DNA of 64,000 nucleotides from AP-15 sp963698995 (lineage in GTDB: Bacteria > Pseudomonadota > Alphaproteobacteria > ATCC43930 > CGMCC-115725), in contig CAVOTD010000092.1 in the NCBI GenBank assembly GCA_963698995.1, positions 65,890 to 129,889 of the forward strand. Direction: 5' to 3'. Positions 34,851 to 44,826 of this stretch are shown piece after piece. Every line of letters begins with the position of its first letter. Position 1 is the stretch's first letter. The position numbers were made by a program, and so were the translations under genes. Below the pieces are notes generated by a model that was given only the letters and a program-made list of their open reading frames with translations, did not search any database and had not been told where the DNA came from.

Positions 34851-36419
34851 TCAGTGACTGGGGACGAGGGCGGGCGTGCCGCGTTCGTCGATCGCTCCGG
34901 TGTCACGCAGAGTGTCGATAAGGACCCTCGGCAATCGATGCGCCGGCAGATCGAGCTGACGGGGAACCGATGCTGCGCCGTGCCACATCACGTAGTCGCT
35001 GCCCCACTCGTCGAAGCCGAAGTGGCGGAACGCCTGGGGAAGGCTCGGCAGATGGTCGCCATAAAACGCGAGAACCCCCTCGCGATGACGTTGCTGCAGC
35101 CCGGTCAACAGGATCTGGAGCATTTCGTCCGAGCGGCGCAACCCGTCGAGATAGCGCAGCAACTCGCCGCCCTGCGGCAAGCCGGTCGCATCGAAATTCC
35201 GCCGCAGCTCGGGATCGATCGGCAGCCCGGCCTCGCGCCACGGTCCGTGGTTCCCCATCGTAATCGCGAAAATGAAGACCCCCGGTCCCTCGGCATTGAG
35301 CACACTCAGCACATCGAAAGCCAGATCGGGGTCGGAGTAATAGGGTGGTCGCCGCGAACCCCCCAGGCTCTCGATGCCGAGAAAGGTCTCGAAGCCTAGC
35401 GCCGGGATGGTTAGATCGCGCCGAAAGAAGCTGCGATCGAAAGGATGCAGGCAGATCGTGCGATAGCCTTGTCGGCGCAAGCGCCAGACGAGCGAGGCGA
35501 TCGGCGCCCGCGCGAAGGCATGGTACGGATTGAACCGATCGTAACCGAGCTCGCTCCCCGGAATCCCGGTCAGCACGGCAAACTCGGCCCGCATCGTATT
35601 GGCGCCCCAGCCGGGGACCTCGATCCGGCCGAATGTCCCGGCGCCTTCGCGACACGCGTCGTAGCCCGGCAGAAGGTCCTGCGGCACGAGCGGGGACAGC
35701 CGCCGCGCATCGAAAAACGATTCGCACTGCACCAGCACGACGGGGACCCCCGCGGTCGGGCGGCTCGACGCCACGGTGGGCGCCGGGCGAGGCGCATGGC
35801 GAGCGCGGCGCGCCGCTCGCTCGGACCTCGCGATTACGCCGTAGACGAGGATCATCGCAAAAGGGCCGAACATCGCGGCGTCCCTGAACGGCTCGCCGGT
35901 GGCGCCCAACCTGCGCAGCGCGTTCGCCGCGGCGCCGAGCGCCGGCTGGCGTGAAGTCAACCAGGTTCCCCCCACCAGAACCCCGCCATAGCAAAGCACC
36001 AGAAATGGATCGGGCTGCCACAGTCCCGGTTCGAGGGAGAGCAGAGCGACACAGAGTGCGATCGCCACGCTCGCCCCGCCAATGACCAGGATGGAACCGG
36101 CGAACGGCAGATAGAGCTGGGGGTGCGTAAACACGTGCTGCAACTCGGACATCTCGGAGAAAACGACCGGTTCCCGCAACACCGCACGTTTGGTACGATC
36201 GGCGAGCGCAAACCCGGCACCAAGGGACGCCAGAAGGACGCCGGTAAAAATCGGGCGTCCCGTCGCGATCAGCACCAGGCTGCCGGCTAACAGGACCGGA
36301 AGAAGATCGAGAACGAGAGCCGGTCGCGAAGCACCCCTCGCGTCGGCGACGTGCCGAGGAATCAACCAACCGGCGAGCACAAGCATGCCGCCCAGCGCGA
36401 TCTGCAGCGCCTCGATCAT
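34851..36419 (-). CDS. LTA-synthase-like sulfatase-fold membrane protein
   Basis: 522 residues. Residues 1 to about 200 hold several transmembrane helices; then an extracytoplasmic sulfatase-fold domain: VVLVQCESFFDARRL (metal Glu), GWGANTMRAEFAVLTG with the likely catalytic Thr, ICLHPFDRSFFRRD, FIFAITMGNHGPW and LAFYGDHLPSL. This is the phosphoglycerol/phosphoethanolamine transferase class (LtaS/MdoB fold), which decorates cell-surface polymers. Third gene of the leftward run kpsC - SDR - this gene (7 bases from the SDR), so a modification of the capsule or its anchor is likely. Confidence 0.85.
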   Translation of the reverse strand: MIEALQIALGGMLVLAGWLIPRHVADARGASRPALVLDLLPVLLAGSLVLIATGRPIFTGVLLASLGAGFALADRTKRAVLREPVVFSEMSELQHVFTHPQLYLPFAGSILVIGGASVAIALCVALLSLEPGLWQPDPFLVLCYGGVLVGGTWLTSRQPALGAAANALRRLGATGEPFRDAAMFGPFAMILVYGVIARSERAARRARHAPRPAPTVASSRPTAGVPVVLVQCESFFDARRLSPLVPQDLLPGYDACREGAGTFGRIEVPGWGANTMRAEFAVLTGIPGSELGYDRFNPYHAFARAPIASLVWRLRRQGYRTICLHPFDRSFFRRDLTIPALGFETFLGIESLGGSRRPPYYSDPDLAFDVLSVLNAEGPGVFIFAITMGNHGPWREAGLPIDPELRRNFDATGLPQGGELLRYLDGLRRSDEMLQILLTGLQQRHREGVLAFYGDHLPSLPQAFRHFGFDEWGSDYVMWHGAASVPRQLDLPAHRLPRVLIDTLRDTGAIDERGTPALVPSH

Positions 36420-36426
36420 CGCGCGC

Positions 36427-37206
36427 TCAGACCGAATGAATCCGGAAGCGGTAGCGCCGCAGGATCGCGTCGCCGATCACCGCGGGCGCCAAGTCGCAGA
36501 ATTGCAGACCGAGCACTAGCGGCCAGGGAAAGGCGATGCGACGCCGGCCGCGATCGATGCCGCGTTTGACGATTCGGGCAGCACCGTCGCAGGTAAGCAA
36601 GAAAGGGGTGGGTCCGTGGAATCTATCGGTCATCGGCGAATCGAAGAACCCCGGGCATACCACGGTCATGCCGATGCCGCGCGGCTCCAGGCGCGGCCGC
36701 AGCGCCTCCGCGTAGGCCCGCAAGCCGGCCTTGCTGGCGCAATAGCCCGGGCTGTACGGCAACCCCCGGTAAGCCGCGATCGACGCAACCATTGCGATGC
36801 GGCCGCGCCGGCGCGAGCACAATTCCGGAAGCAGCGGCTCGACCGTGTTGATGGCGCCGAGCAGGTTTACCGCAACCTGCCGCGCTACCGCCTCGGCGCC
36901 TTCCGAAGGGCTATCAGGGTCCGGCCCCGCCGAGGTTCCGGCATTTGCGATCAGCAGGTCGACCGGGTACCGACGATCGAATTGCTGCAGCCAAGACGCC
37001 ATGGCGGACGCCTGCGTCACGTCGATCGTGGCAGTGCTCACCAATGCCCCCTTAGCTTCACAAACGCGCGCCGTCGTCTCCAGGCGAAGCCGATCACGTC
37101 CGAGCAGGCCCAGGGCGATTTGCGGCCCGGCATAGGCCTGCGCCAGCGCAGCGCCCAGCCCGCTCGAAGCGCCGGTTATGAGTACGACGCTGAACGGTGC
37201 GCGCAT
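36427..37206 (-). CDS. SDR family oxidoreductase in capsule cluster
   Basis: 259 residues from ATG 37206 (MRAPFSVVLITGASSGLGAALAQAYAG). TGASSGLG, LLIANAG, MVASIAAY, active-site YCASK, VVCPGFFDSPM. The C-terminus is extended with KRGIDRGRRRIAFPWPLVLGLQFCDLAPAVIGDAILRRY, a hydrophobic stretch typical of SDRs that sit next to kpsC in alphaproteobacterial capsule loci. Sits 10 bases after kpsC. Its substrate, perhaps a sugar or lipid precursor of the capsule, is unknown. Confidence 0.85.
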   Translation of the reverse strand: MRAPFSVVLITGASSGLGAALAQAYAGPQIALGLLGRDRLRLETTARVCEAKGALVSTATIDVTQASAMASWLQQFDRRYPVDLLIANAGTSAGPDPDSPSEGAEAVARQVAVNLLGAINTVEPLLPELCSRRRGRIAMVASIAAYRGLPYSPGYCASKAGLRAYAEALRPRLEPRGIGMTVVCPGFFDSPMTDRFHGPTPFLLTCDGAARIVKRGIDRGRRRIAFPWPLVLGLQFCDLAPAVIGDAILRRYRFRIHSV

Positions 37207-37216
37207 CCCCAAGTTC

Positions 37217-39409
37217 CTAAAGCTGCGGCGTCCTGAAATCGTCACGTTCGGCTGGCCGGAAGCGTCCGGCGAACGGCTTGCCGGTCTTTTCGGCAAGCTT
37301 GTTCCAGCGCTGCGCCAAAAGGCCCTGAAAGCGCCGGGTGACGACGAGGAGACCGGGTCGCCAAAGCTCTGGGTTGTCGAGCCGTTCGATGACGATCTCC
37401 GGCCCGCAAGGTAATCGGGTTACCGGGTCCAGATAGCGGGGATAGAGGATCAGCGCCCCGGCGACGAGCTCCTCCAGCGCTAAACGGCGGCCGCGGTCGG
37501 TTCCTGCGAGGTCGGTGGTCAGCCCCCAGCCGGCGTAAAAGGGACGGCCGTATACCACCACCCGCCGCCGTCGCAGCAAGGCCTCAAAGCCGGCGAGCGA
37601 GGTCAATGTGTGCAGTTCGTCGATTTGATCGAGAAGCGCAGCCGTCGAGACGTCGCGGGTGACGGCGTCGGCAAAATCTCGTGCGGCCGCATCGGGAATC
37701 CAGCCCCTGCGATGGCCGGCTTCGACATCGGGGTGCGGCTTATAGAGAATGAAGGCCTCGGGGTTGGCGGCACGCACCCGTGCGAGAAGATCGAGGTTGC
37801 CGGTGACGCCCTCCCCGCCGAGCCGGACGGAGAGATCGTCCTCGACCTGACCCGGCACGAGGATGCGCCTCTTGTCGGCGGGCCACTCGAGAGCCAAAGC
37901 CCGCTTGCCGAGATTGTATTTGGTGACGCCGCGAGCAACGAGCTGGGTGGTCAGCGTGCGGGCGCGTTCGACCAGAGCCGGTGTGAACTCGGTTCGCAGC
38001 AGCAGCAGCTCGAGATCGCTGCGCACGCTCGGATCAAAATGCATGCCGCGGGTGTCGAGCACGAGCGACGCGGCCGGCAGAAAATCCGATCCGAGGCCAA
38101 CCGAGCGGACGAACCCGTCTTCGACGCGGATCACCGCGACGTCATGCCGCTCGGCTGCTTCCATGAGCCCGGGCGGCGCCCGCGAGGCCCACACGGCAAT
38201 GGCGCCTTCTCGCCGGGCCTGCGCGCCTTTGAGCGCGGCTTTGATCGTGCGCCGAAAGGCCGGCGGGCCGGCGCTCGAGCGCAGGAAATCGGTGACCTGC
38301 CGACGCTTCCACCGCGACATCCCGAGACAGACCGCGATGCGCCGGTTCGCCGCTTCGATGTTTCGCCATTCGTCGACAATCTCGAGGACGTCCTCGAAAG
38401 CGGCCATTTTGTTGCGAAAGGGCTCGCGATAGCGGGTGGCGACGAGGCAGGCCCCAGCGAACACCTCGTCAACTGTCCGGCGAAACGGCCTTTGCGAAAC
38501 CCTCGGATCGTCGGTCGTGATCCCCCAGCCGGAATAGAACGAATCGCCAAAACATCGGATTTGAATTCCCGCCAGCAGTGCCAAAAACCCGGTCTCGCCC
38601 CCCGCCGCATAAACGCAATCTGCGCGCTCGATCGCTTGCCACGCGTCGAGGGGGCGTGTCAGCACGGTGCAGCCGCGCGCGACCGCGTCCCTTTGGACGC
38701 TGCGGAACAAACCGTGCGTGCCGTCGTCGTCTGGGGCGAGCATCACGATGCGATGCGGCGGATTTTCCGCCAAGGCAGCCGCCAGCATCGCGCCGAGCAG
38801 GGCGGCAGAGGGCGAGCCCCTGATGCCGAGCCGGTTTTCACCGCCGGTGGTGATCATCGTGAGCCCGTCGCCGCGCGGCAGTTCGGGATCCGCCGCCGAG
38901 TTCCACCAGGCGCCGCCGAGGCGTCGAGATACAATGTCGTGTCGCGCGACCGCCGCGCGCGCCAACAGATCGGAGCTTTCCCACCCTTGGGTCGCGAGCA
39001 GCCGGCCGGGATCGAGAAAATCGGCCGGCGAGGTCGGACCGGTAATCGTGTGTGCGGTCACGCTCAGCACCGGCGCCGCGTCGGAACCGCCCCACCCGGG
39101 CGGGGCGCGCAGCACGCCGGGCTCGAGGCCCAGGAACGGAACGCCGAGCGCTGCGGCGCGCCTTTGCAGGAGGGTCGGACGGCGCGAACCGGCCCAGGCG
39201 GCGATCCCCAGCGACCGGTCAGTAGAGCCTCCGCGATGGCGCCGCCGTTCGATCGCGAACTCGGGAAGCAGAGCAACGAGCGCGGCAAGCTCCCGAGCTG
39301 TACCCTTCGCGTGGAGGCGGTTGCAGCCGATTGGCATCTCATCGCCTCCCGCCGGGCCGCCTTTACGCGAGGCCGGCGCGGTCGCCGGGCCGAGGTCACA
39401 TTGCCGCAT
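37217..39409 (-). CDS. kpsC: KpsC-like capsular polysaccharide beta-Kdo transferase
   Basis: About 730 residues; the start is uncertain (ATG 39409 or 39337). Two GT modules arranged in tandem, each with its hallmark: first GETGFLALLAGIQIRCFGDSFYSGWGITTDDPR, second TSLAGFEALLRRRRVVVYGRPFYAGWGLTTD. KpsC is the dual-activity cytoplasmic enzyme that alternates two beta-Kdo linkages to build the oligo-Kdo linker on phosphatidylglycerol, to which group-2 type capsules are attached. DDPR and KPHPDVEAGHRRG conserve the donor-site elements. The partner KpsS is not in the window. Forms a leftward operon with the SDR and the sulfatase-like gene. Confidence 0.9.
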   Translation of the reverse strand: MRQCDLGPATAPASRKGGPAGGDEMPIGCNRLHAKGTARELAALVALLPEFAIERRRHRGGSTDRSLGIAAWAGSRRPTLLQRRAAALGVPFLGLEPGVLRAPPGWGGSDAAPVLSVTAHTITGPTSPADFLDPGRLLATQGWESSDLLARAAVARHDIVSRRLGGAWWNSAADPELPRGDGLTMITTGGENRLGIRGSPSAALLGAMLAAALAENPPHRIVMLAPDDDGTHGLFRSVQRDAVARGCTVLTRPLDAWQAIERADCVYAAGGETGFLALLAGIQIRCFGDSFYSGWGITTDDPRVSQRPFRRTVDEVFAGACLVATRYREPFRNKMAAFEDVLEIVDEWRNIEAANRRIAVCLGMSRWKRRQVTDFLRSSAGPPAFRRTIKAALKGAQARREGAIAVWASRAPPGLMEAAERHDVAVIRVEDGFVRSVGLGSDFLPAASLVLDTRGMHFDPSVRSDLELLLLRTEFTPALVERARTLTTQLVARGVTKYNLGKRALALEWPADKRRILVPGQVEDDLSVRLGGEGVTGNLDLLARVRAANPEAFILYKPHPDVEAGHRRGWIPDAAARDFADAVTRDVSTAALLDQIDELHTLTSLAGFEALLRRRRVVVYGRPFYAGWGLTTDLAGTDRGRRLALEELVAGALILYPRYLDPVTRLPCGPEIVIERLDNPELWRPGLLVVTRRFQGLLAQRWNKLAEKTGKPFAGRFRPAERDDFRTPQL

Positions 39410-39642
39410 GCTCACCCCGACCCTATGCGGAAAAAAGTGCTCAGCGCAAGCGGTTACTGTTGACAATCGAGCCGGCGCTGTCCACGAAAATCACGCTGCG
39501 ACGCAGGAGGGGGGAGGATCGCCAGTTGCGAGCGAAACCGGCGGGAATGGCGGGATGCAAGGCTACGGCGGCCGGTGATGGCGCTTGCCGACCGAGCCTT
39601 TCGCCGTCATACGACGGCAACGTTCGCTCCTCCGGCTCGGGA

Positions 39643-40965
39643 ATGTCCCAGCGCATCATCTTCGATGGCCTGAACCTGTCGCTAGCGGAGGGAACGGGAG
39701 TAGCCACGTATACGCGTATGCTGACTCAGGTCGTTCACGGGCTCGGCCACGAGGTCGGGGTCGTCTACGGCTCCCCGCAAACCCCACCTAAAGACACGTT
39801 ATTGCGGGAGGTGGCGTTCTTCGACGAGAAGCGGGCGATCAAGACCTCTACTGCCGGCAATCTGCTTAATTATATTACCGATCAACTGCGGTACCGGCTT
39901 CCCGTTAAGCCGACGCCCGTTGACTTTAGCGGTGCGGTTGTTACTCGTCAATTTGCTTCGACTTTACCCGAATATGACCAAATCTTTGCCGCTCGCCGAC
40001 TATTTGAGAATGCCCGGATCCATTTTTCATGGTCAAAAACTTTTGTCGATCTTGTCTTTGACCCGAAGCCGGATATATTCCACTGCACCTACCAGCTTCC
40101 ATTGCGCTCGAAGTCCGCGTGCAATGTCTATACAATTCACGATCTCGTACCGCTGCGCCTCCCGTTCGCCACCTTGGACAACAAGCGCCAGATGTTTCGG
40201 CTTCTTAAGAAAATCGCTGCCGAGGCTGATCATATCGTGACGGTGTCCGAAAATTCAAAGCGCGACATCATCGAACTTCTTGCAGTTGATGAAAAACGGA
40301 TAACCAATACATATCAGGCGGTCGATTTTCCAAGACCATACTTAGAACGTCCCGATGCCGCAGTTGCCGAACAACTCTCGGGATCCTTTGGTCTTGAGCT
40401 GGATCAGTATCTTCTGTTTTTCGGCGCTCTCGAGCCAAAAAAGAATGTCGGCAGGCTAATCGAGGCTTATCTTGCTTCGGGTGTCGACATTCCGTTGGTT
40501 CTCGTCGCCGCCGAGGGCTGGCGCAACGAGGCTGAAACCAAACTCCTCGACGAGTTGCGCGACAACGAGCCGCGACCGAACGGGTTTGATCGGACACCAC
40601 TGAGGCGGGCCGTCCGCCGCTTCCGGTATGTCAGCCTCTCGACCCTAGTGACGCTGATCCGCGGAGCACGTGCGGTCGTATTTCCGTCTCTGTACGAAGG
40701 CTTCGGCCTTCCGGTGCTCGAAGCGATGGCGCTTGGTACCCCGGTCATTACCTCGCGCGAATCGTCTCTTCCTGAGGTCGCCGGGGATGCCGCCCTGCTC
40801 GTCGACCCGTATGATGCCGACGATATTGCACGGGCGATAACCACGATCGTCAATGACGCCGACCTGCGGACCGAGCTCTCTCGCCGAGGCAGATTGCAAG
40901 CTGCGAAATTCTCGGTCGAGCGATATCGTGAACGGGTCGCGGCGCTTTACGGCTCGCTGCGCTGA
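39643..40965 (+). CDS. GT4-type glycosyltransferase
   Basis: 440 residues from ATG 39643. N-terminal Rossmann domain starts IIFDGLNLSLAEGTGVATYTRML; NVYTIHDLVPLRLP and ADHIVTVSENSKRDI mark the middle, and the donor-binding C-terminal domain has LLFFGALEPKKNVGRLIEAY and VVFPSLYEGFGLPVLEAMALGTPVI (the Glu-x7-Glu). GT4/GT-B retaining fold, cytoplasmic. Lower GC than the flanks in the 39.8-40.3 kb part. Divergent from kpsC and upstream of the capsule exporter, so it probably builds the capsule repeat. Confidence 0.9.
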   Translation: MSQRIIFDGLNLSLAEGTGVATYTRMLTQVVHGLGHEVGVVYGSPQTPPKDTLLREVAFFDEKRAIKTSTAGNLLNYITDQLRYRLPVKPTPVDFSGAVVTRQFASTLPEYDQIFAARRLFENARIHFSWSKTFVDLVFDPKPDIFHCTYQLPLRSKSACNVYTIHDLVPLRLPFATLDNKRQMFRLLKKIAAEADHIVTVSENSKRDIIELLAVDEKRITNTYQAVDFPRPYLERPDAAVAEQLSGSFGLELDQYLLFFGALEPKKNVGRLIEAYLASGVDIPLVLVAAEGWRNEAETKLLDELRDNEPRPNGFDRTPLRRAVRRFRYVSLSTLVTLIRGARAVVFPSLYEGFGLPVLEAMALGTPVITSRESSLPEVAGDAALLVDPYDADDIARAITTIVNDADLRTELSRRGRLQAAKFSVERYRERVAALYGSLR

Positions 40966-41122
40966 ACCCTGGCCGGCGCGCTCCCAGATCGCGAATTTGC
41001 TCGTCCTTCCTCTTGCCTCTGCAAATCTTTACCTTAATGCTGTGCATTAACCGCTTGGCCGTCGGTTGCGCGTTGGGTTAGACAAGGCGGCCGCTCAGCT
41101 CGTAGGGTTTACGGACATCCAG

Positions 41123-42317
41123 ATGGCAGAAACCTCGCAGCTCGATCGCGTCCTGTCGCTCGGCCGTGTCGCCGCCGGTGATATCGGGGTTCGCCCGCGA
41201 GCCGGATTGCGGGTCGGGCGCCTTTTCCGGTCCGTTAATATTTGGTTCTGGGCGATTGTGGGCCTGCCGACGCTCGTTGCCGGTGTCTATTATTTCGCGA
41301 TCGCTTCCGACCTTTATACATCGGAAGCGGAGTTTATCGTGCGCAGCCCGAAACAGGTCCAGACCAGCCCGATCGGCGCTTTGCTCCAGTCGACTGGCCT
41401 GTCACGAGCGGCGGAGGACACCGCCGCGGTACAAGATTTCATCATGACGCGGGATGCGGTTCGTAAGCTCGAAAAGCACAGATGATCTGCGTTCTGTCCT
41501 CAGCCGCGCGGAAGGCGATTTCGTTACGCGATTTCCCGGCATCCTGTTCTGGCGCAACGATTTCGAAGCGCTGTTTTGGCGTTACGACCACTTCGTGTCG
41601 GTCGAGACCGACACGACGACCGGGGTAACGACGCTTCTCGTCAAGGCGTACCGGCCGGAAGACGCGCATATGATCGCCGGGGCGCTGTTGTCGTATAGCG
41701 AGCAGCTGGTCAACGAACTCAACGAGCGGGCGCGAAGAGACACACTCGATACCGCGCGTCGCGAGGTCGATCGCGCAGAACAGCGGATCGCCGAGATTCA
41801 GGGCCAACTCACGGCCTATCGCGTAAAACAGAAAATGCTCGATCCGAAGACCGCGTCGGCCAGCGTCTTGGAGCTGATCGGCCAGATGAACGCAGCGCAG
41901 ACCAACGCGCGAGCGCAGCTCGGCGAGCTTCTCACCAACTCCCCCAATAGCCCGCAGATCCCGCTGGTCAGGACGCGCATCGCCTCGCTCGACAAGCTGA
42001 TCGCCGAGGAGCGCTCAAAGCTCAGCGGCGAAACCAATTCGGTCGTCGCGACCCTGACCGAATACGAGCGCTTGAACCTCCAGCGCGAGCTCGCCGAAAA
42101 GGCGTTGGCGTCGGCCTTCACCTCGCTCGAGGCGGCACGCATCGAGGCTCAGCGGCAGCAACTTTACCTCGAGACGATCGCACAACCGAACCTCGCGGAT
42201 TACCCGCTCTATCCAAAGCGCATAGTCTCTTTCGGCATGGTCCTTGCGAGCTGTCTGCTGGTCTATGGCATCGCGTGGCTGTTGGTTGCCAGCGCCCGCG
42301 AGCATGCGGCAGCCTGA
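41123..42317 (+). CDS. kpsE: KpsE/CtrB/BexC-like capsule export inner-membrane protein (frameshifted)
   Basis: Starts ATG 41123 (MAETSQLDRVLSLGRVAAG). First frame: transmembrane helix IWFWAIVGLPTLVAGVYYFAIA then LYTSEAEFIVRSPKQ and QDFIMTRDAVRKLEK; near 41470 an indel breaks the frame, and the adjacent one resumes STDDLRSVLSRAEGDFVTRFPG, with a long coiled coil (about 41.7-42.15 kb) and a second C-terminal transmembrane helix SFGMVLASCLLVYGIAWLL, ending at 42317. This is the polysaccharide co-polymerase type 3 architecture, connecting the ABC transporter to the outer-membrane channel. Its stop overlaps the start of the permease gene. Confidence 0.88.
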
Positions 42318-43119
42318 GGGTCGCGGTACTCCGAGCGGTATAATGTTCTGGCGAGGCCTCCGTATCCAATGGCGGGTTGTCGGGGCCCTGACCATTCGCG
42401 AGATTTACACCCGGTTCGGTCGCGAAAGCCTCGGATTCGCCTGGATCGTCGCTGAACCGCTGGTGTTTGCGGTACCCGTCCTGTTCATGTGGCGGGCCAT
42501 TCGCGGCTCTCACGAACATGGCATCGAGGTCATGCCGTTTTTGTGGAGCGGATACCTTCCGATTTTACTGTTCCGCCATCTCGGCGGACGCATCCTGCTG
42601 TTCATACGCGGGAACGCCGGGCTGCTCTACCACCGGCGAGTAACCATCTTAGACATTTTTCTGGCTCGCGCAATTTTGGAAATCGGTGGGAACCTCATCG
42701 CTCTCATAGCAGCTTTTGCGCTGTTCTACGCCATCGGCGCTGTCGACGTGCCGAAAGATCTGCCGATGTTTTACCTGGGGTATTTTTTCATGATCTGGTG
42801 GTCCGTCGCGGCAGCCCTGATCATCGGCGGCCTTAGCGAGCGCTCGGACTGGGTCGCCCAGGTGTGGATGCCATATTCTTACATGTACCTTGTTTTCTCC
42901 GGCTTCTTTTATCTTGCGGATTGGCTGCCGCCCGCCCTCCGCAACGTGGCGCTCTACCAACCCTATACGCAGGCATACGAGATGATCCGTGGCGGGGTTT
43001 TTGGAAGCGTGATCAAAACCTACGGCGACCCCGCATATACGGCATTCATCCTTGCTATCCTGACCCTGATCGGTTTGTGGCTGATGCGCGAGGGCCGCAA
43101 ATACGTCGTGATCGAATGA
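42304..43119 (+). CDS. kpsM: KpsM-like capsule ABC-2 permease
   Basis: 271 residues from ATG 42304, overlapping the end of kpsE (ATG 42343 is the alternative). Six transmembrane helices with the ABC-2 features REIYTRFGRESLGFAWIVAEPLVF at the N-terminal amphipathic interface helix and GYFFMIWWSVAAALIIGG / YMYLVFSGFFYLADWLPP near the end. Membrane subunit of the capsule exporter, moving lipid-linked polysaccharide across the inner membrane. Translationally coupled to kpsT by an ATGA overlap at 43116-43119. Confidence 0.92.
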   Translation: MRQPEGRGTPSGIMFWRGLRIQWRVVGALTIREIYTRFGRESLGFAWIVAEPLVFAVPVLFMWRAIRGSHEHGIEVMPFLWSGYLPILLFRHLGGRILLFIRGNAGLLYHRRVTILDIFLARAILEIGGNLIALIAAFALFYAIGAVDVPKDLPMFYLGYFFMIWWSVAAALIIGGLSERSDWVAQVWMPYSYMYLVFSGFFYLADWLPPALRNVALYQPYTQAYEMIRGGVFGSVIKTYGDPAYTAFILAILTLIGLWLMREGRKYVVIE

Positions 43120-43764
43120 TCCGAGCGATCGACGTTTGCAAGGAATATCGAACCGAAGGGAGGGTCCACCCGGTCCTGAGCAACGTTTCGTTCACCGTTG
43201 CAAGAGGCGAAAAGGTCGCGGTGCTGGGACGCAATGGCGCCGGTAAATCAACGCTGATGCGCCTTGCTCGGGGGTGTCGAAGTCCCGACCAGCGGTAGAA
43301 TCGATCAGACGATGTCGTTGTCCTGGCCGCTCGGCCTTCAGGGCGGCTTTCAGGGCAGCTTGACCGGCAATGACAATCTGCGTTTCGTCGCTCGGATCTA
43401 CAACAAGCCTTTCGACCATATCCGCGACTATGTCGAAGATTTTGCCGAGATCGGCAAATACATGTCGGAGCCGTTGAGAACCTATTCGATGGGGATGCGA
43501 GCCCGGTTCGCATTCGCGCTGTCGCTTGCCATCGATTTCGATTGCTATTTGATTGACGAGATCATCGCGGCGGGCGACCAGCGCTTCCAACGCCGGTCGC
43601 ATGAGGAGCTGTTCGAGAGGCGCGCCGATCGCTCGCTGATTCTCGCTTCCCACATCGGCGACATCGTCAAGGCTTACTGCTCCCGCGCGGTGGTCCTGCA
43701 TCGCGGGCGAGCAAAGGTTTTCGACGACCTCGGTCTCGCATTGGATATTTACGACGACTTATGA
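43116..43764 (+). CDS. kpsT: KpsT-like capsule ABC transporter ATPase (frameshifted)
   Basis: ATG 43116. First frame holds AIDVCKEYRTEGRVHPVLSNVSFTVARG and the Walker A GRNGAGKST (38-46); after LMRL near 43264 one extra base shifts the frame, and the adjacent one continues LGGVEVPTSGRIDQTMSLSWPLGLQGGFQGSLTG, the signature LRTYSMGMRARFAFALSLAI, Walker B CYLIDEIIAAGD and the switch His (ILASHIGD). Total about 215 residues, normal for KpsT. Couples ATP hydrolysis to polysaccharide export with the permease. The intact motifs on both sides argue for a sequencing indel. Confidence 0.9.
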
Positions 43765-43765
43765 C

Positions 43766-43781
43766 GGTTCGGCACCGAACC
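43766..43781. terminator. Hairpin between convergent kpsT and fkbM genes
   Basis: GGTTCG-GCAC-CGAACC, a perfect 6-bp stem two bases after the kpsT stop and just before the convergent methyltransferase stop. No T-run, so a terminator role is tentative. Confidence 0.35.
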
Positions 43782-43794
43782 TCGGGAGCCGAGC

Positions 43795-44826
43795 TCATTC
43801 GGCATGGCCAAAGTACAATAACCAGTCTTCGCCGGGGCGATCGCTCTGAATCTGTGCCTCAGTCAGCTCGACCGCATTGCCGTAATAGTCGATATGCCGC
43901 AATCGGCCGTAGATTGAGGTCAGCCGATCGAGAAACGCGCGGGGGTCGCGGTAGCGAGCGGCGTTGAACTCCAGCACGAGATGCGGCTTGTCCCGCGCCA
44001 GGGTTGTCAGCGCTCCGGCGATAATGCCCTCTTCGGCGCCCTCGGCATCGATCTTGATGAAATCGATGCGTCCGCGTTCGGCGGCGATCGAATCCACGGC
44101 GACCTCGGATACAGTGTGGACGGTTCCCGAAGCCGCACTTACCTGGTCTGGCGAGGCGATGATCGTCGCGTTTTTGGGTTCGCCGTGCGGAGCAAAAAGC
44201 AATAACTGGCTGCCGTCGACGGCGCCGGCTGCGGCTTCGATGACGGTCGTGCGGCCGGCAGCCCCATTGAGGTCGATCGAGCGGCGCAGCGCAATCGCGG
44301 CTGCCGGGTTCGGCTCGACAGCATAAACGTGCCCGTTCTCGCCGACCAAATCGGCAAGGATCAGCGTGTAATAGCCGAAATTCGCACCGACATCGACCGC
44401 CACCATGCCCGCGCCGACATGGCGGGCGATGAATATCGTCAGCCACATTTCCCAGAAGCCATCGAGCAGCAGGTTGGACCCGAAGCCTGTGTCTCGCGTA
44501 TCGACGTAAATTTTGTAGCGTCCGAGGACGCGGCAGAGCGCCGTGTGGTCGCCGAGGTAGGCGGACTGTCCTTGGGCGCGGCAGAACGCCTCGAGATCGA
44601 ACCGATCGCTCGAGGCGAGCTCTGGGATACTGAGGGTGTCGAGACGAGCCTGCCTGGCCTTTTTTATGGCAGCCAATTCCACACCCGAAGAACGCAGGAT
44701 CGATTCGACGCTGCGCTGCCTGGCCTCGATCTGCGTCAACCAACGTGCGATATCGCTGATGCGAAGCTGGACCTGGTCGCCTTTCCGCTTGCGTCCGCCC
44801 CACTTCTCTAGGAAATGCCTCTTCAA
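43795..44826 (-). CDS. FkbM family methyltransferase
   Basis: About 343 residues; the only start that fits upstream coupling is TTG 44826 (overlapping TTGA with the upstream stop). N-terminal helical part to residue 75, then the SAM-binding Rossmann fold: VAVDVGANFGYYTLILADLVGENGHVYAVEPNP (motif I and the acidic loop), IDFIKIDAEGAEEGII, and LVLEFNAARY. FkbM enzymes O-methylate sugars or natural products. In a capsule cluster a sugar O-methyl modification is plausible. Convergent with kpsT and coupled to the unknown gene upstream. Confidence 0.88.
   Translation of the reverse strand: MKRHFLEKWGGRKRKGDQVQLRISDIARWLTQIEARQRSVESILRSSGVELAAIKKARQARLDTLSIPELASSDRFDLEAFCRAQGQSAYLGDHTALCRVLGRYKIYVDTRDTGFGSNLLLDGFWEMWLTIFIARHVGAGMVAVDVGANFGYYTLILADLVGENGHVYAVEPNPAAAIALRRSIDLNGAAGRTTVIEAAAGAVDGSQLLLFAPHGEPKNATIIASPDQVSAASGTVHTVSEVAVDSIAAERGRIDFIKIDAEGAEEGIIAGALTTLARDKPHLVLEFNAARYRDPRAFLDRLTSIYGRLRHIDYYGNAVELTEAQIQSDRPGEDWLLYFGHAE

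Noticed and set aside
37610..39463. 617-residue open frame opposite kpsC
   Set aside because: Antisense of a clearly identified KpsC; no motif on this strand.
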